DNA of 64,000 nucleotides from NCBI RefSeq assembly GCF_023101765.2, contig NC_064226.1:13027251-13091250 (forward strand), written 5' to 3'. The notes below the pieces were generated by a model that saw nothing but the letters and a program-made list of their open reading frames with translations, was not told where the DNA came from and made no database searches. Of this stretch, positions 35,701 through 47,193 are shown piece after piece; position 1 is the first letter of the stretch, and each line of letters begins with the position of its first letter. The DNA is from Spodoptera frugiperda. Taxonomy: Eukaryota; Arthropoda; Insecta; Lepidoptera; Noctuidae. Made by a program: the position numbers and the translations under genes.

Positions 35701-38548
35701 GAAAACGTAAGAAGTGAAACAGGGTTATTCATGTAACGTAAAACATGTAAACACTTGACGGTGTCTGACTGAATTCGAACCATACACAAGCTCAAGTCTC
35801 ACAATGTAACTCGAAACTTGTCGGGCATCCTCTAGTAGTTCTACGTTGGTAAGCCAATAATTACACAGGCTTTATAATACTTCATAACTGAAATAAATGA
35901 CTAAGAATAAAGTGTTACGGTGAGGTAGAGAGGTGAGAAGTCTTAAACTACATATTGTCCGTCAGCACTTGGCGGCGACGTCGGAGGGCGGTGGACTAGA
36001 GCTGAGCGTGTACATCCTGACGATGGGGTTCTGGCCCACGTACGGCGCCGTGGACGTGCGCCTGCCCGCCAGCCTCACGCGCCAGCAGGACCACTTCTCC
36101 AAGTTCTACCTCGCCAAGCACTCCGGACGCAAGCTGCAGTGGCAGCCCACGCTCGGACACTGCGTACTGCGGGCGCACTTCGCACAGGTAAACTATTTAC
36201 TCCGCACTGGTACACTATATACTCCGCACAGGTACACTATATACTCCGCACAGGTACACTATATACTCCGCACAGGTACACTATACACTCCGCACAGGTA
36301 CACTATACACTCCGCACAGGTACACTATACACTCCGCACAGGTACACTATACACTCCGCACAGGTACACTATATACTCCGCACAGGTACACTATATACTC
36401 CGCACAGGTACACTATACACTCCGCACAGGTACACTATACACTCCGCACAGGTACACTATATACTCCGCACAGGTACACTATATACTCCGCACAGGTACA
36501 CTATATACTCCGCACAGGTACACTATACACTCCGCACAGGTACACTATACACTATACCTACACCTCTACCATACCTTCAGCGATAAATATGACATCCTTC
36601 ACGACATTCTATTATTAGCACTGGAAAATAGAATACGAGAAAAACAGATTGCTTCGACACGACCCGCATATAACCGTGTTGCGTTGTACAAGTAAAATAA
36701 TTGCAAAATAAGAACATTTAATTGACTCATGAATTGAACTGTTCCAGGGTAACAAAGAGCTACAGGTGTCGCTGTTCCAAGCGCTCTGCCTGCTCCTCTT
36801 CAACGATGGTGACAACCTCTCCTTCGAGGATATCAAAGCTGCAACAAATATTGAGGTAAGGACTTAAACCAATTAAATGTTAACACACTCGATCTGGAGC
36901 TGCGGACTACCTAGCAGGTTTATATAATACCGGGGCTTCGGCTCGAAAAGCAGGAGAAGGAACGGGGTGGTTTTTAGTCAGTAAGAGTCTGACAACCCCT
37001 CTCGCCTCGCCCAAGGCGGGAGAAGTCATTGGATGATTGTCCCCCCTAAAAAAAAAAAAAATTACCACCGCGGATAACTCGCTATTTAACTAATTTGATT
37101 GGCATTACTTGATGACTGCTATTCCTAGTCTATTTTAGTCAAGTTTTGTTTCCAAATGTTGTATTCTAGAACTAAGTGCGCACATTACAAGACTTTAAAA
37201 GACTCTGGACTTCTGAACTTTGAACTTTAAAAGAGACAATGACCTCTGAGTTTGTTTCGGCATTACATCTCAGAGTAGTTCGTTGCGAAATGTCGACCTC
37301 ATCTAGATATTTTTTTATAGAATAATTTTTGACTTGTCATCGTGCTCTTTTGTAGCCTATTTACAGAAAATAAATTCATTTAATTATTTTGTAGAATGTC
37401 TAGCGTTGGTAATAGTGAGTACAGTAAGAATATTGCGTGGTACAGGAGGGCGAGCTGCGCCGTACGCTGCAGTCGCTGGCGTGCGGCAAGGCGCGCGTGC
37501 TGAGCAAGGCGCCGCGCGGACGGGAGGTGCACGACTCCGACCACTTCTCCTTCAACGCAGACTTCACCAACAAACTCTTCCGCATCAAGATCAACCAGAT
37601 ACAGATGAAGGAGACTGTATGTACCACTACTTTTCTTCTATTTCTACCTTAAAACACCGTTAATATTGCCGTAAAATAGTATATTTCTAGTAGTTCCTAT
37701 TATATTTCTACACTGCGAACCTTCACGGCCTCCGCGGCACTAAGAAAAAACCTATCGGCATTCTGAATACATAATTATGTAAATCCATTTGTTGAATCAC
37801 GTAGATATTTAATTGTCTTTTTATAGTTGAATTTGACCCAAATAAAAGTTATACCTTTAGTATATTATGAAAATTATCCTGGTAATACAAGAAGCACAGA
37901 AAAATAATCATTAGAGAGCCACTGTTCAACACGATCTCCCCTTGGAAATGAAGATTATACCACAATTCCCAGGCTTGGCAAACAACTAGACAGATAGCCT
38001 AAAAACAAACATTTAAAATAAATAATAATAATTTCAGAGCGAAGAACAGAAAGCGACAGAAGAGCGTGTGTTCCAAGACAGACAGTACCAGATCGACGCC
38101 GCCATCGTCCGCGTCATGAAGATGCGCAAGGCGCTCTCGCACAACCTGCTCATATCCGAACTCTACAACCAACTCAAGTTCCCCGTCAAGGTAACTGCAG
38201 CAATCTTCTTTATACTCATCACGAGCTATTGAGTGTTCTATTTAAAGTCGTTGGTACAATTGGTATATTTATTCAATAAAGAATTTGAATTGGACATCAG
38301 TTAGATAAGGATCTTATGCTACTTTACTCCCTTCTGGTGAGTAAAAACTAACGATAGACCTCATTAAACTTTACGATCAGATTTCTTAGGTAAAAAAATA
38401 TCATAGATTAAGATAGAACTAAGATATTTATAATGATTATATTTTTATCCAGCCTGCGGACCTGAAGAAACGTATAGAATCGCTGATCGACCGCGACTAC
38501 ATGGAGCGCGACAAGGACAACCCGAACCAGTACAACTACGTGGCGTAA
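26706..38548 (+). CDS. Cul4: Cullin-4, scaffold of CRL4 ubiquitin ligase
   Basis: Complete gene with 14 coding exons: 26706..26955, 27039..27181, 28930..29150, 29740..29928, 31808..31954, 32384..32570, 33199..33391, 34852..34988, 35510..35674, 35966..36187, 36748..36855, 37446..37616, 38038..38190, 38453..38548. The sum is 2382 nt (793 aa), close to known Cul4 lengths, and all junctions are phase-consistent. The N-terminal ~80 residues are a polar extension with KRTK-type basic residues, as in CUL4B-like proteins. Cullin repeats start at KLVIKNFKSKPNLP. The cullin homology domain spans exons 9-12 (GGGFTCKLEGMFKDM; GFWPTYG). The C-terminal winged helix carries the NEDD8 acceptor Lys739 in IVRVMKMRK, and the protein ends in DNPNQYNYVA. 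Cullin-4 bridges DDB1 with its receptors to the RING protein Roc1 and ubiquitylates substrates in replication licensing and DNA repair. Exon 10 is followed directly by a minisatellite (separate entry). Confidence 0.97.
27039..27181 (+). CDS. Cul4: Cul4 exon 2 (phase-setting exon)
   Basis: Listed separately because it fixes the odd exon 1/2 junction. Exon 1 ends after a single A (26955) at a GTGTGT donor, and exon 2 begins GTAAGCCG just after TTTTTAG. Joining gives AGT AAG CCG, restoring the cullin motif NFKSKPNLP. Reading through exon 1 without splicing would instead give a 93-codon chance frame ending at 26987. Confidence 0.9.
27665..27885 (+). mobile_element. RTE-like retroelement 3' fragment in Cul4 intron 2
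   Basis: Contains CCGTGGAAATCGGTTCGTGC, GTTATAGCGTCAGGAAGGAA and the tail ACCCGACTTATTTTTATATA, a 3'-end pattern common in insect RTE-type elements. No ORF is left. The rest of intron 2 (27182-28929) shows no recognised feature. Confidence 0.5.
29428..29521. mobile_element. Small TTAA-flanked hairpin MITE, copy 1
   Basis: Flanked by TTAA at 29424-29427 and 29522-29525. Inverted ends CCCTTGGCATG.. / ..CCTAGGCATATAAGAGG, with an inner hairpin GACACAAT...ATTGTGT. Same family as 55804-55882. It lies in Cul4 intron 3. Confidence 0.65.
29999..30178. mobile_element. MITE-like element, family K, copy 2
   Basis: GGTACCCTTAGTACGAGTTT at the left and AACTCGGTCTAGACCCC at the right, with the CGAGAGCGCGTTCG / CGAACGTGCTCTCG core. 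Cul4 intron 4. Confidence 0.7.
30468..30753. mobile_element. Foldback element in Cul4 intron 4
   Basis: Long inverted arms start AGTGGATTATTATAGAGCAT (30468) and end with its complement at 30753. The arms continue inward to TCATCAAAGTATG / CATACTTTGATGA. About 80-90 bp per arm, slightly diverged; the loop has no ORF. Confidence 0.85.
31349..31432 (+). repeat. 84-bp direct repeat, left copy
   Basis: Matches 31641-31724 in the same orientation and with the same length; I count four substitutions. The two copies flank an RTE-like fragment. Confidence 0.9.
31433..31640 (+). mobile_element. RTE-like 3' fragment between direct repeats
   Basis: Contains GCGGTTTCACCCGCTCTGCT, AGCCTATAGCCTTCCTCGAT and TTCAGCTTTATAATATTA, an insect non-LTR 3' end. 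A second copy is at 57225-57415. Flanked by 84-bp direct repeats. Confidence 0.65.
31641..31724 (+). repeat. 84-bp direct repeat, right copy
   Basis: Second copy of 31349-31432, ending TTTATTTACAGA. It resembles a splice acceptor but is not used by the Cul4 model, whose exon starts at 31808. Confidence 0.9.
32003..32095 (+). mobile_element. SINE family A 3' fragment
   Basis: GTAAGGCTGGCAATGTACTT, GTGTCCATGGGTGGTCC and TTACCATCAGGTGATC, then an A-run. Cul4 intron 5. Confidence 0.6.
33421..33642. mobile_element. Foldback MITE with 74-bp arms in Cul4 intron 7
   Basis: The arms 33421-33494 and 33569-33642 are inverted copies differing at one position (GTAAGTTTCC against GTGAGTTTCC). The 74-bp loop is GC-richer and non-coding. 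It begins 30 nt after the exon 7 border. Confidence 0.92.
33696..34000 (+). mobile_element. tRNA-derived SINE, family C, copy 1
   Basis: Pol III-like head: A-box region TGGCTGGGTAACCG and B-box region GGGTTAGATTCCCGC. The 3' body has CCCCTATTACATGGGACTAA, GCATTACGTGCCGTAATGTG and CCTACCCCTTCGGGGATAAA. The 3' body is shared with 52300-52550. Confidence 0.8.
36188..36556 (+). repeat. 22-bp minisatellite at the start of Cul4 intron 10
   Basis: Sixteen full 22-bp units plus a partial one, consensus GTACACTATAYACTCCGCAC followed by AG. The first unit (36188-36209) is the divergent natural intron start, GTAAAC. From unit 2 onward the only frequent difference is T/C at the Y position, in the order TTT CCCC TT CC TTT CC. 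Each unit ends in GCACAG and is followed by GTACAC, so every junction copies the real exon-intron border (GCACAG|GTAAAC) at 36187/36188. Confidence 0.95.
36895..37052 (+). mobile_element. SINE-like repeat, family B, copy 3
   Basis: Sense copy ending in a poly-A run (37049-37061 area). Head GGAGCTGCGGACTACCTAGC. Cul4 intron 11. Confidence 0.8.
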
Positions 38549-38639
38549 TATCCGGCCCGCCGCGGCCGCGCTGCGTCGCCGCCCCGCCCTCGCTACTTCG
38601 TCACCATCACACTGCGACACCGCCTCTCCACTCTACTCC

Positions 38640-38645
38640 AATAAA
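38640..38645 (+). terminator. Cul4 polyadenylation signal
   Basis: AATAAA lies 92 nt after the Cul4 stop codon, at the end of a GC-rich 3' UTR, and is followed by T-rich and GT-containing sequence. It is the first canonical hexamer downstream of the gene. Confidence 0.7.
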
Positions 38646-41199
38646 TGTCTCATCTCTATACCATGTTTCAACAAGATGTACTTACAACTCACTTAAATTT
38701 ATGGTATTTCTAAATGTGCCACATATTTTAAGATCTCGTACTAGCCTCGTACGTCTCATACAATTTCAATTCATATTCAGGTAGACTGAAACGGCGAAGC
38801 GTTCTGCTTACATTTTTCAGGTACATAATTTTGATGTACCAAAATATCTATCTTGATTGTGCTGTTCTACTTATTCATTTAAAATGTGTCAGGTTCCTTA
38901 TCTAGCTATTAATTTTCTTTTAACTTTACATACTATATGGCCCGTTTAGAAACATCTACAGTTATCTATCTTCAGGGTATAAATGCAGAAGTATGAAGGT
39001 GAAACATAAATGAGTCGTGTATGTGTGTCGTGGTGGCAATGCCTCATGAAGTCTCGCCGAGCCGTGCAAGCCTGTACAGACCGCGATCCATGCGTTCAAT
39101 GCGTTAGTAGTCTACAGCTTACACAAACTCCGCCGATGTACATTTCTTTCGCTACTCTACGTCGTTACAGTGTACAAGTTAAGTGAGATGGGTAAAATAC
39201 ACATACGTTCTACTATTGATAGATGTATGTGAAATATATTGTTCTTACAATTGAAACAGAGTGAAAAACTGCCATTAGAATATTTAATCAGTTATATCCA
39301 TAATTTTTGATAACTATTCATAAATAAATAATAGTTACCCATCTTGAGCTTAGCTTGGGAATCAATGTTCTCGTATACAGTGTCTTAGTATTAAAGTTGA
39401 CGGAAGATTCCGTGGCTATACTATCGTCTTTTATCCCTAGTAGTCCCCATAGTACTAATACCGTAACAATGGAAATTATAATTTGGTTTACTGAGTCAAT
39501 GTTCACTAACTAATTCAGTAGAATTAAAAAGACTTCTAGAATGGCCGACTATATATCTGATAGCTCGTAAGTTACAGCTTTCCGGTGAAATTTTCTACAC
39601 TCAAAGCTAGTGATTACGTAATAAGTACTACAGAAGTTATATTCTAAAATAGTGTGTCTTTGAGTGTTGAAAAACTGTCCTGTCCCACGAGCCAATAGCC
39701 GCAACAAAGATCTATAAAGCTCTGGGTCCGACTCGTGCGCTAAATAATATAAATAATTATATAATAATTACACCTTAGAGATATAAAGTGTGATATTAGA
39801 GAATCGAGTACCCTCCGCTTGAAACGGACCAGTTATGATTTCATTATATAATTTTATTTATCAGATTTACTTTTTCTGCATACATAGAAGGTAAGTGCAT
39901 TGTGCACAGCGCTGATGTTTTGAACAACATCAACATTGATAATATCTATGATTTCACTTCAGTTAACAAGTTGTCAGCTTCGTTGCGTTTTTAGATTTAC
40001 TTTTTACATTTAATTACTGATTAGATTTGAACTTAATAGCATAAGATACTGACTTTACGACAACCCGTCCTGGTTGTCGCGTTACAACGAAGCTGGCAAA
40101 GTGTCCGAGATGTACGGCCGCCATATTGCCGACGGCTGGGCTTCGTGTCGAGTTATCCAGTTTGTGTTTGTTCCCGCGTGTCTGTTTCGGGAGGGATCAC
40201 TAATTAAACTATTTATAATTTTCCGTCATTGTTTTATTTATCCTTTATCGTGTATTTACAAGTGGCCAAGAAATTCTGTGATGAAAGTTTACAGATTTAA
40301 AAAGTTGTGCAGGACTTTACTTTCAAATATCTCTATAGGTCGTTTGTCATAGCAAATTTCTTTTAGTTTCTAAACTTCACAGTAAAATTGATGCAATAAT
40401 CAGAAACTAAACAACCCGTATTAAAATTAGTAATTTCGCTATCTAATACTGAAGAAAATATCCCAACAAGTTACACTATAAATAATTTATTTAACATTTA
40501 CAATATGTACAGTACAACGTATTCACACACAACTACATTCGAATTATAATTTCATATAGGAAGACACTTCAACAGTAAATGCGAAAACATGTCCTGCATT
40601 GATGTTATTTACTACAAATTCCTAACTTCAATTCAAATGATTTTGTAAAGTATTACAGATCAGATTTCAGTCCATTTGTTAGCATAACATGAACTTTATT
40701 CATAAATTCACGCCGATTTTGAAAAAGATAGGCAGTGGCAGTACCCATTGTTCCCTTTTATTTTAGAGTACTACCAAGTAATAAAAACTTAATGTTGCAA
40801 GTTATTAAAATCTACACGAATCGATAAGCGGCCATAGAAGTGAAACTTATTACGTTAACATTTATCACAGTGATGTATTTTTTAACGAAAAATAGAACAA
40901 AGAAAAGATTATATTGTATATTGCGCCTAAAGTAAGGAACTTTTGGATAACGCTAGAAAGAAGATACATAATATCCCACTGAGAATGAAGCATAATTAAT
41001 TCAATTCTATCTATATGTACGTGTACGATAATTTTTATCTATTTATACGATTTTCAACTATAAATGCTTGTCTTACAAGACATATTTGTCTAACACCCTT
41101 CTCGGAAGGGAACGGCCACCTCAATTACAATTTATAGGCAAATGATATGAAGTAATTCAATTTTCATGTAGATTGTGAAGCATATAGGTGTAATGTAGA
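38646..41199. other. Region between convergent Cul4 and MIPEP 3' ends
   Basis: AT-rich, no supported gene. The right part (40486-41199) probably holds the MIPEP 3' UTR. A minus-strand AATAAA at 40491-40486 is a candidate signal but is far from the stop. The 92-codon plus frame at 40074 matches nothing known to me. Confidence 0.45.
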
Positions 41200-44100
41200 T
41201 CATTTGTTTATAACTTTGAGTACTGTGTCTAAATGGTCCTTGTGGTAGTCGAGTTCTTCCGCAAGAGCGTTCGCTAGCGTGGTCGGCGTCACTTCCTCTT
41301 GTAAATAGTCGCGGAGTAAAATCTGTGTAAGGAAATTGTGAATAAGTAAAGTGCATATGGAAGTAAATAGAGCTCTGTGTTCGTCAAAAATAAAATTGTA
41401 GAGCTAGTATTTACCCGACTGCGCCAGAAGGAGGGTTATGTTTTTTCTGTGTAAATGTTTATTTTCTTAGTAGCTTTAATGTTTGGCATTCCTATTGATA
41501 ATAGATGCACACAGTAACGGTACGGCATTTATGAGTTTGGGAAAGCCGCCCGCTTACAAACCGCCGTTGGGTTTTTGTATTAACTTGACAATGTATTTGA
41601 CTCATTCACTAATGTTTATAAAGGTAACTTTAGAACGGCAGTCATTTAACTACCTACTCATTTTCCTTGTTCAACGTACCTTAGGTGGCACAGCGCCCCC
41701 GTGTCGTAACAATCCGTGTCTGAGATTGTCTCCAGCTGTCCTGGACAGCGGTTCGTCCTTGAAATACTTGTGCCACACGCTCCACGCGATGCCGCGCGAG
41801 ATCAGGTATGAATAGTACTTCGCTCCGTACCCTATTAGGTGGCTGAACCTATGTTGCCATGCCTGGGAAAATAATAAAGATAATGATGTGCTAGAATAGT
41901 ATGTTTAGTAATAGTTAATAGAAACGGGGACAGGGTGCTTGCTACGGTGCGTCGCGTTCCGCGCGCGCCTTAAAGAGCCATCAGACCACCACAGATGGGG
42001 CCCAGTAGGGCTGATGCCTGATCCGGAGCTGCGGACTACCTAGCGGGTTTACCGGGGCTCCGGCTCGACAAGCAGGAGTAGGAACGGGGTGGTTTTTAGT
42101 CAGTAAGAGTCTGACACTCCCTCTCGCCTCGCCCAGGGTGGGAGAAGTAATAGGACGATTTTCCCCCATCAAAAAAAAAATAGTGCTCTTAATGGCTAGT
42201 CTGAATAGCCTAGTTATTTGTACCTCTACCATAAGTTTGAAGCAATAATATTTGTCGATAGTTGCTAGCGACGACGTAAATTTTTTGTATGACAAATAGT
42301 TCCACAGGTGACCGGTAGAGGCGTTATAAAATTTACGTCGTCGCTAGCGACTATCAAGAAATACGATTGCTTCAAACTCATGGTAGAGGTACAGTAGATT
42401 TGACTTTCTATTGTAAAGTACAATTTTGGCACATTTTGAATAGATTTTGCACTTACATGAAGAATTCCAAACTCACGATTATTTTTAGTGATTCCCAAGA
42501 TATTTATCTACGTTTATAATCTATATATTTATATGTGTATAAGGATAAACTCACAGTATTTTCAACGTAAGGCAGTCCATAATATTGTTTCTGTACTTTC
42601 TGTAAAACTTCCGTTGTCCTGCCACGAGATGATGCTTCAGGCCCATGGTAATGCTGGTCTAATGCCGAGTAGAACACCTGGACAAATGAAAATTATCACT
42701 ATAATAAAGTAATTAAAGTCTAATTTTATTTATTCAGGTATTAAGACCACGCTGACATAGTGTCAAACGAAAATTATCATTATAATCATTTACTTAAGGT
42801 TTAATGTTGAAAGTAGGTTTTCTTAAATTACCTGTAGTTGCATTTCGCTCGCTCCAAATAAGTGTTTAGAAGCGCAGAGCCTGTTTAGCATGTCTTCGGG
42901 CATCGGTTCCCGCGTTTGGAAGTGGCGCGCGAAACGACGGATGACCTGTATACATTATACAGAATAAAATATATGTTTTAATGTCATTATAACAGAGGTG
43001 AACGGCTGAATCGATATTAAAAATGTAACTAAAAATCACGGTTTACTCGCGTACATTTATGGAGAAAATCTCTACTAGTTTCGAGTCACACAGGGATTCT
43101 TCATCATAAGCAGCATTCGAAGTCGCGGTGACGTCGCCCAGCCTACTCTGTTTTCTTCATTAGTGTACATGAGTAAACCGTGATTTTAGTGTTAATTTAG
43201 TATGTGTCACAACAGTTATTATAAAAAATAATAATGTATCTGTTGTGTTGGTTATTGTTTAGATAAGGTTTATAGGTATGAAAGAATATTTCGGTGAATG
43301 TGAAGATTATATTGTGCAGTGTGTTTCTACTATCTAGTAGATGGATAGTTATGTAACTCACATAAGTCTATTGTAGGCCACAATAGAGCTTAAAAATTGG
43401 TAACTAAGAAGGTCGACCTCTACCTTTGATAAGAACTCCATATTTATTATAACTTTATTTATTTTTTTGAATGGGAAAAATCATCCAATGACTTCTTCCA
43501 CCTTGGGCGAGGCGAGAGGGAGTGTCAGTCTCTTACTGACTAAAAACTACCCCGTTCCTTCTCCTGCTTTTCGAGCCGGAGTCTCGGTAAACCCGCTAGG
43601 TAGTCCGCAGCTCCGGATATACTTATTATAATGTCAAAAATCGATTGAAATGTATAAGATTGAGATAGTGGTGTACCTGTGGGCTGCTGGCGAAGTACTC
43701 CATGAGCACGGAGGGCACCTCGGCCAGGTCGGTGGCGCAGCGCGTGCCGGCGACGTGCTGGTGGCGCGCGCGGCCCAGCATGGAGTGCAGCGCGTGGCCC
43801 ACCTCGTGGAACAGGTTGTCCACGCCGCCCGCCGACAGCAGCGCCGGGCCCGACCGGTGGCCCCCCGACAGCGACAGCATCACCACCACGATGGGGTTCT
43901 GCCACACACAATATACTTATAACACACGCCAAACAGTCAAAGCTGGCGATATATAAAAAATACATCTCATATATGGGCTAAAGCTACATAATTGTTTCTG
44001 ATGTCATATTCAAATACGTTTTATATGTAAAACCAAATATGTAACTAATATCTAAGAAAAATATAAACTTCAATAAAAAGTATTAGAAACAAACAATAAC

Positions 44101-47100
44101 CGAGAGAAAACCTTATTTGAAAAAAATTTCAGCATGTATAACACACTGTATAAATCTTTAAAAACAAATAGCACACAAACCTGGTAGCTTCCATCGGGCA
44201 ACAGCTTCCCACCCTGTATGGTGAAGTGGCAGTCCTGGTGTGGCTTCCCGGGCCGCTCGTACAGGTCGCAGTAGATGTAGCCGAGCAAGCCTTCCGTCTC
44301 GTGCACCACCGCCAGCTTGTACACATCCGGAGACCAGGATTCACCTGCGAAAACACAGTTTGTTAACCTCAGTGCCATTTTATCTATACTTTCGCCTAAG
44401 TACTATAATATAATATGCGACTCTAAAACCAACCAATTAAAAAATTAGTTCAGTAGTTTTTAAGTTCATCAAAACTCAACACGATAGACAAACAACGGAG
44501 AATCGTATTTTATATCTTATAATTAGTAAACAAATTGATAATTTACCTGGCAACATCTCCTCAGACTTCAAACTGATGCCGTACAACTCTTCACAGAGCA
44601 TGTTCAGGCCTTCCATGCAACCGCCCAATGAGAAATAAGGACTGAAGTCCGAGTTGGCAACATTCAGGAGTTGTGTCTTCGCTTTATGCGTGAAGTACGG
44701 TGTGTCCCAGCACATTAACGAGTTCAAGTATGGAGTTTCCTGCATCTTCATTTGCAGCATAGCGTCGAAGTCCATCTTGGCCCTGTCGTACAGGTTGTCG
44801 GAGAGAATATCAAGGAACTGTCTGACGTTCGCTGCCGTCTCCATTGTACTCGCTTTTATTGCTCTGTGGAATAAAATATTGCATTGTAAATCAAATACAC
44901 ATGGAATTATGATTACGCTGCGTTAAACTTTCCTCTACCATCTCTTGTCTCATAGTCAATATTTATATCTTGATTGTTTTATCAAGTAAAATCGATTGTG
45001 TTTAAAGAAAAAAAGTTATACGAAGCGATCTAAATGAACAAATGGTATATGGGATAATTTGCCAAATGGAACGAAGTAAAATAATAATTTAATCTTTGTA
45101 TATTTCCTCATCACAACATGACTATATAATTCGTACCTATCAGCATAGCTCTGGAAGCCGCATATAGTGGCCATCTCGTGCCTGGCATCGAGCGTGGTGG
45201 ACAGTAGCTGGTGTTGCAGGTTGTCGGGCGCCAGGTACAGGCGGTAGGCGGCCTCGCGCGCCGCCGCCTCGCCGCACTCCGCGTACACTCCGCTCACTAT
45301 TATGTCGTCACCTTCACTGCTGAAACTGGAGACCACAAATACCACTTTAATCTTGTATTTACTATAAAAATAAGGGATAGTCAATATGATTTTTCGTGTG
45401 GTCTAACTCACTACCAAAAAATGTGAAGCATAAATAACGAGACCAAAAGATTTAACTAGAAGTACACTTTTACACACATTAATATTATAAATATGAAAGT
45501 TTGTTTGTTTGGATATTTGCCTGTCAATCACGCTGAAACTACTGAATGGATTTTGATGAAATTGGTATGCAGAGAAGGTTTGAGCAGACTTGGGTGATAG
45601 GATACTTTTATCCCACGGAAACGCAGGCGAAGCCACTGTAAGAAGCTAGTGATGATATATTTTCGTTGTGATACAGAAAAATATAAGCTTCTACATATTT
45701 ACTTACAATTGTCTAACATTAGAGGGAACAGCAGATCGTGGTACTCTTCTCGGTTTAGCGGCCCCCGCCATAAACCTCTGTCCGGTCTGAAGTATAAGGT
45801 CATTTAGAGCTACGACCCTGCGCCGTCGCTCCTCAGCCAACTGGATACCACTCTGCTCAAAGTCGAAGAGGAATAACTCGGCTAAATGCTGGTCCCCTGA
45901 TGTTCCGCGCTTCACAGAGTCTCTTAAGGCTTCGTAAAGTCCTTTATGAGTGTTTAATCTAGACATTGAGAGAGGAAAATTAATTGAGTCATCCAAATAA
46001 TAGAAAATTATTTTAAAAAATGACATGAATGACTTACTTCTCAACAACACCGCTAACACTAATACAAGCATCTTCAGCAGCACTCGCGAAATGGGACTGT
46101 GGGTGAGCTATCCTCACAAACTCTGCTAGGTCAGCCACCTTGCACAAGGTGTCTGACAGTTCATCGAAGATCTCCACCATGGGACGGGTTGGGTTCGAAG
46201 TGGCTTCCTCTATCAATCGGTCTGTGGCTGATATTGCCTGCTCTTTCATACTGAAGAAGCCTTCAAAACTAACTAATTCTGGCTTGTTGAAGAGTCCCTG
46301 GAAAGATTTGATAGTTTTAGGTACTGTAGACTGTCTATATGTGAGAAATCCACCATAATCATTAATGTAGGTGTGACAATATTGATCATACTCATACTCC
46401 CATAAATAAGTTATCTGTCCCGATTTTTGACACTGGGTAATAGACTAACATCCAAGAAAATGTGACTAACATCTTTATTTGTTCCAGAATACATAAACAA
46501 TGTTTCTGGAGGTGAAGATACAAGACAAAATCACAATAAAACATTACATTCAAAATATTTGTTAATGCATAGTTTTTTTACCAACTGTAAACATCTGTCT
46601 GTATTCTTAGACTCTTGATTTATTTATATATAAATATGTAAGAAATCAACATGAGAACACACTTGAAATACTAACTGTTTCAAAATTTAGTTCCGACATA
46701 TTTTTATGGGACACCTTAAAAACAAAACATCAATTAAGATCTTTATATCTAATAAAATAATGATAAAAAATTTAAAAAAAATTATCCTTCAAATCTAGTT
46801 AAGATTACTACTATTACTTTAAAATACGGACAAGGTGGAGCTTTTTCCTCGATTGTCCACATTCCACAGTTTTGTAATCCTGGCACCTGAACTATATTAT
46901 TGCACTTGTAACACACAGTTAACCTTTAAAATTGAATACAGTAAAACTTTAAAATTGAATAAGGAAATATCAGCTAATATAGGAATGACTGAAAACATTT
47001 TGCTTGAGTTTAGAAGATAGTTTCAAAATAAATACTCCATACTTACAGTTCTTTCTCGCATTGAGTCAAAAATAGGTCTAGATGTTGGTCGAGTGTTGAA

Positions 47101-47193
47101 GGCAGTGGCCAACGGAGACCAGGTGCTTACACAGCGACTCAATTTCTTCCTGTGCCCCAGTCTTAAAGGCCAAGTGTTCTTTAAAAGCTTCAT
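41200..47193 (-). CDS. MIPEP: Mitochondrial intermediate peptidase (M3 metallopeptidase)
   Basis: Complete on the minus strand, 11 exons: 47193..47047, 46297..46038, 45958..45707, 45325..45137, 44863..44547, 44344..44181, 43898..43677, 42945..42832, 42677..42555, 41862..41680, 41322..41200. The sum is 2094 nt (697 aa; vertebrate MIPEP is about 710), and all phases agree. The N-terminus (MKLLKNTWPLRLGHRKK) is basic with no acidic residue for about 40 positions, as expected of a mitochondrial presequence. Exon 7 carries the zinc site HEVGH at residues 474-478 and the third ligand Glu503 in DLAEVPS. The flanking LFHEVGHALH, GTRCATDLAEVPS and YFASSP segments are typical of this subfamily. Exon 10 holds the conserved SYLISR segment. 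The enzyme removes an N-terminal octapeptide from imported matrix precursors after MPP cleavage. It is convergent with Cul4 and divergent from HDAC6. Introns hold SINE and foldback insertions but no coding damage. Confidence 0.96.
42003..42178 (+). mobile_element. SINE-like repeat, family B, copy 4
   Basis: Full-length sense copy: GATCCGGAGCTGCGGACTAC at the head and a poly-A run at 42172-42180. Inserted in a MIPEP intron, antisense to MIPEP. Confidence 0.85.
42220..42392. mobile_element. Foldback MITE in MIPEP intron
   Basis: Arms run inward from GTACCTCTACCATAAGTTTG (42220) and from its complement (ends 42392) to GCTAGCGACGACGTAAATTT / AAATTTACGTCGTCGCTAGC. About 65 bp per arm, short loop, no ORF. 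Confidence 0.9.
43026..43230 (+). mobile_element. Foldback MITE, family P, copy 2
   Basis: AACTAAAAATCACGGTTTAC at the left and GTAAACCGTGATTTTAG at the right, then a tail TTAATTTAGTATGTGTCACA. MIPEP intron. Confidence 0.75.
43463..43615 (-). mobile_element. SINE-like repeat, family B, copy 5
   Basis: Poly-T at the left, AAATCATCCAATGACTTCTT and GTAGTCCGCAGCTCCGGAT at the right. It lies just outside the MIPEP catalytic exon, on the same strand as MIPEP. Confidence 0.85.
45483..45652 (+). mobile_element. Dispersed RTE/Helitron-like fragment in MIPEP intron
   Basis: AAAGTTTGTTTGTTTGGATA, CTGAATGGATTTTGATGAAA and CTTTTATCCCACGGAAACGC, ending AAGCTAGT. A widespread moth repeat type; the class is uncertain. 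Confidence 0.5.

Noticed and set aside
35933..36618. 217- and 159-codon frames over the Cul4 exon 10 region
   Set aside because: The first is real only for exon 10 (35966-36187); the rest and the second frame are translations of the minisatellite.
40074..40352. 92-codon frame downstream of Cul4
   Set aside because: No motif, no splice or homology support, and ordinary for random AT-rich DNA of this length.
43626..43965. Several long frames on both strands around the MIPEP zinc-site exon
   Set aside because: Shadows of the GC-rich exon 43898..43677. Only the frame with HEVGH has correct splice phase.
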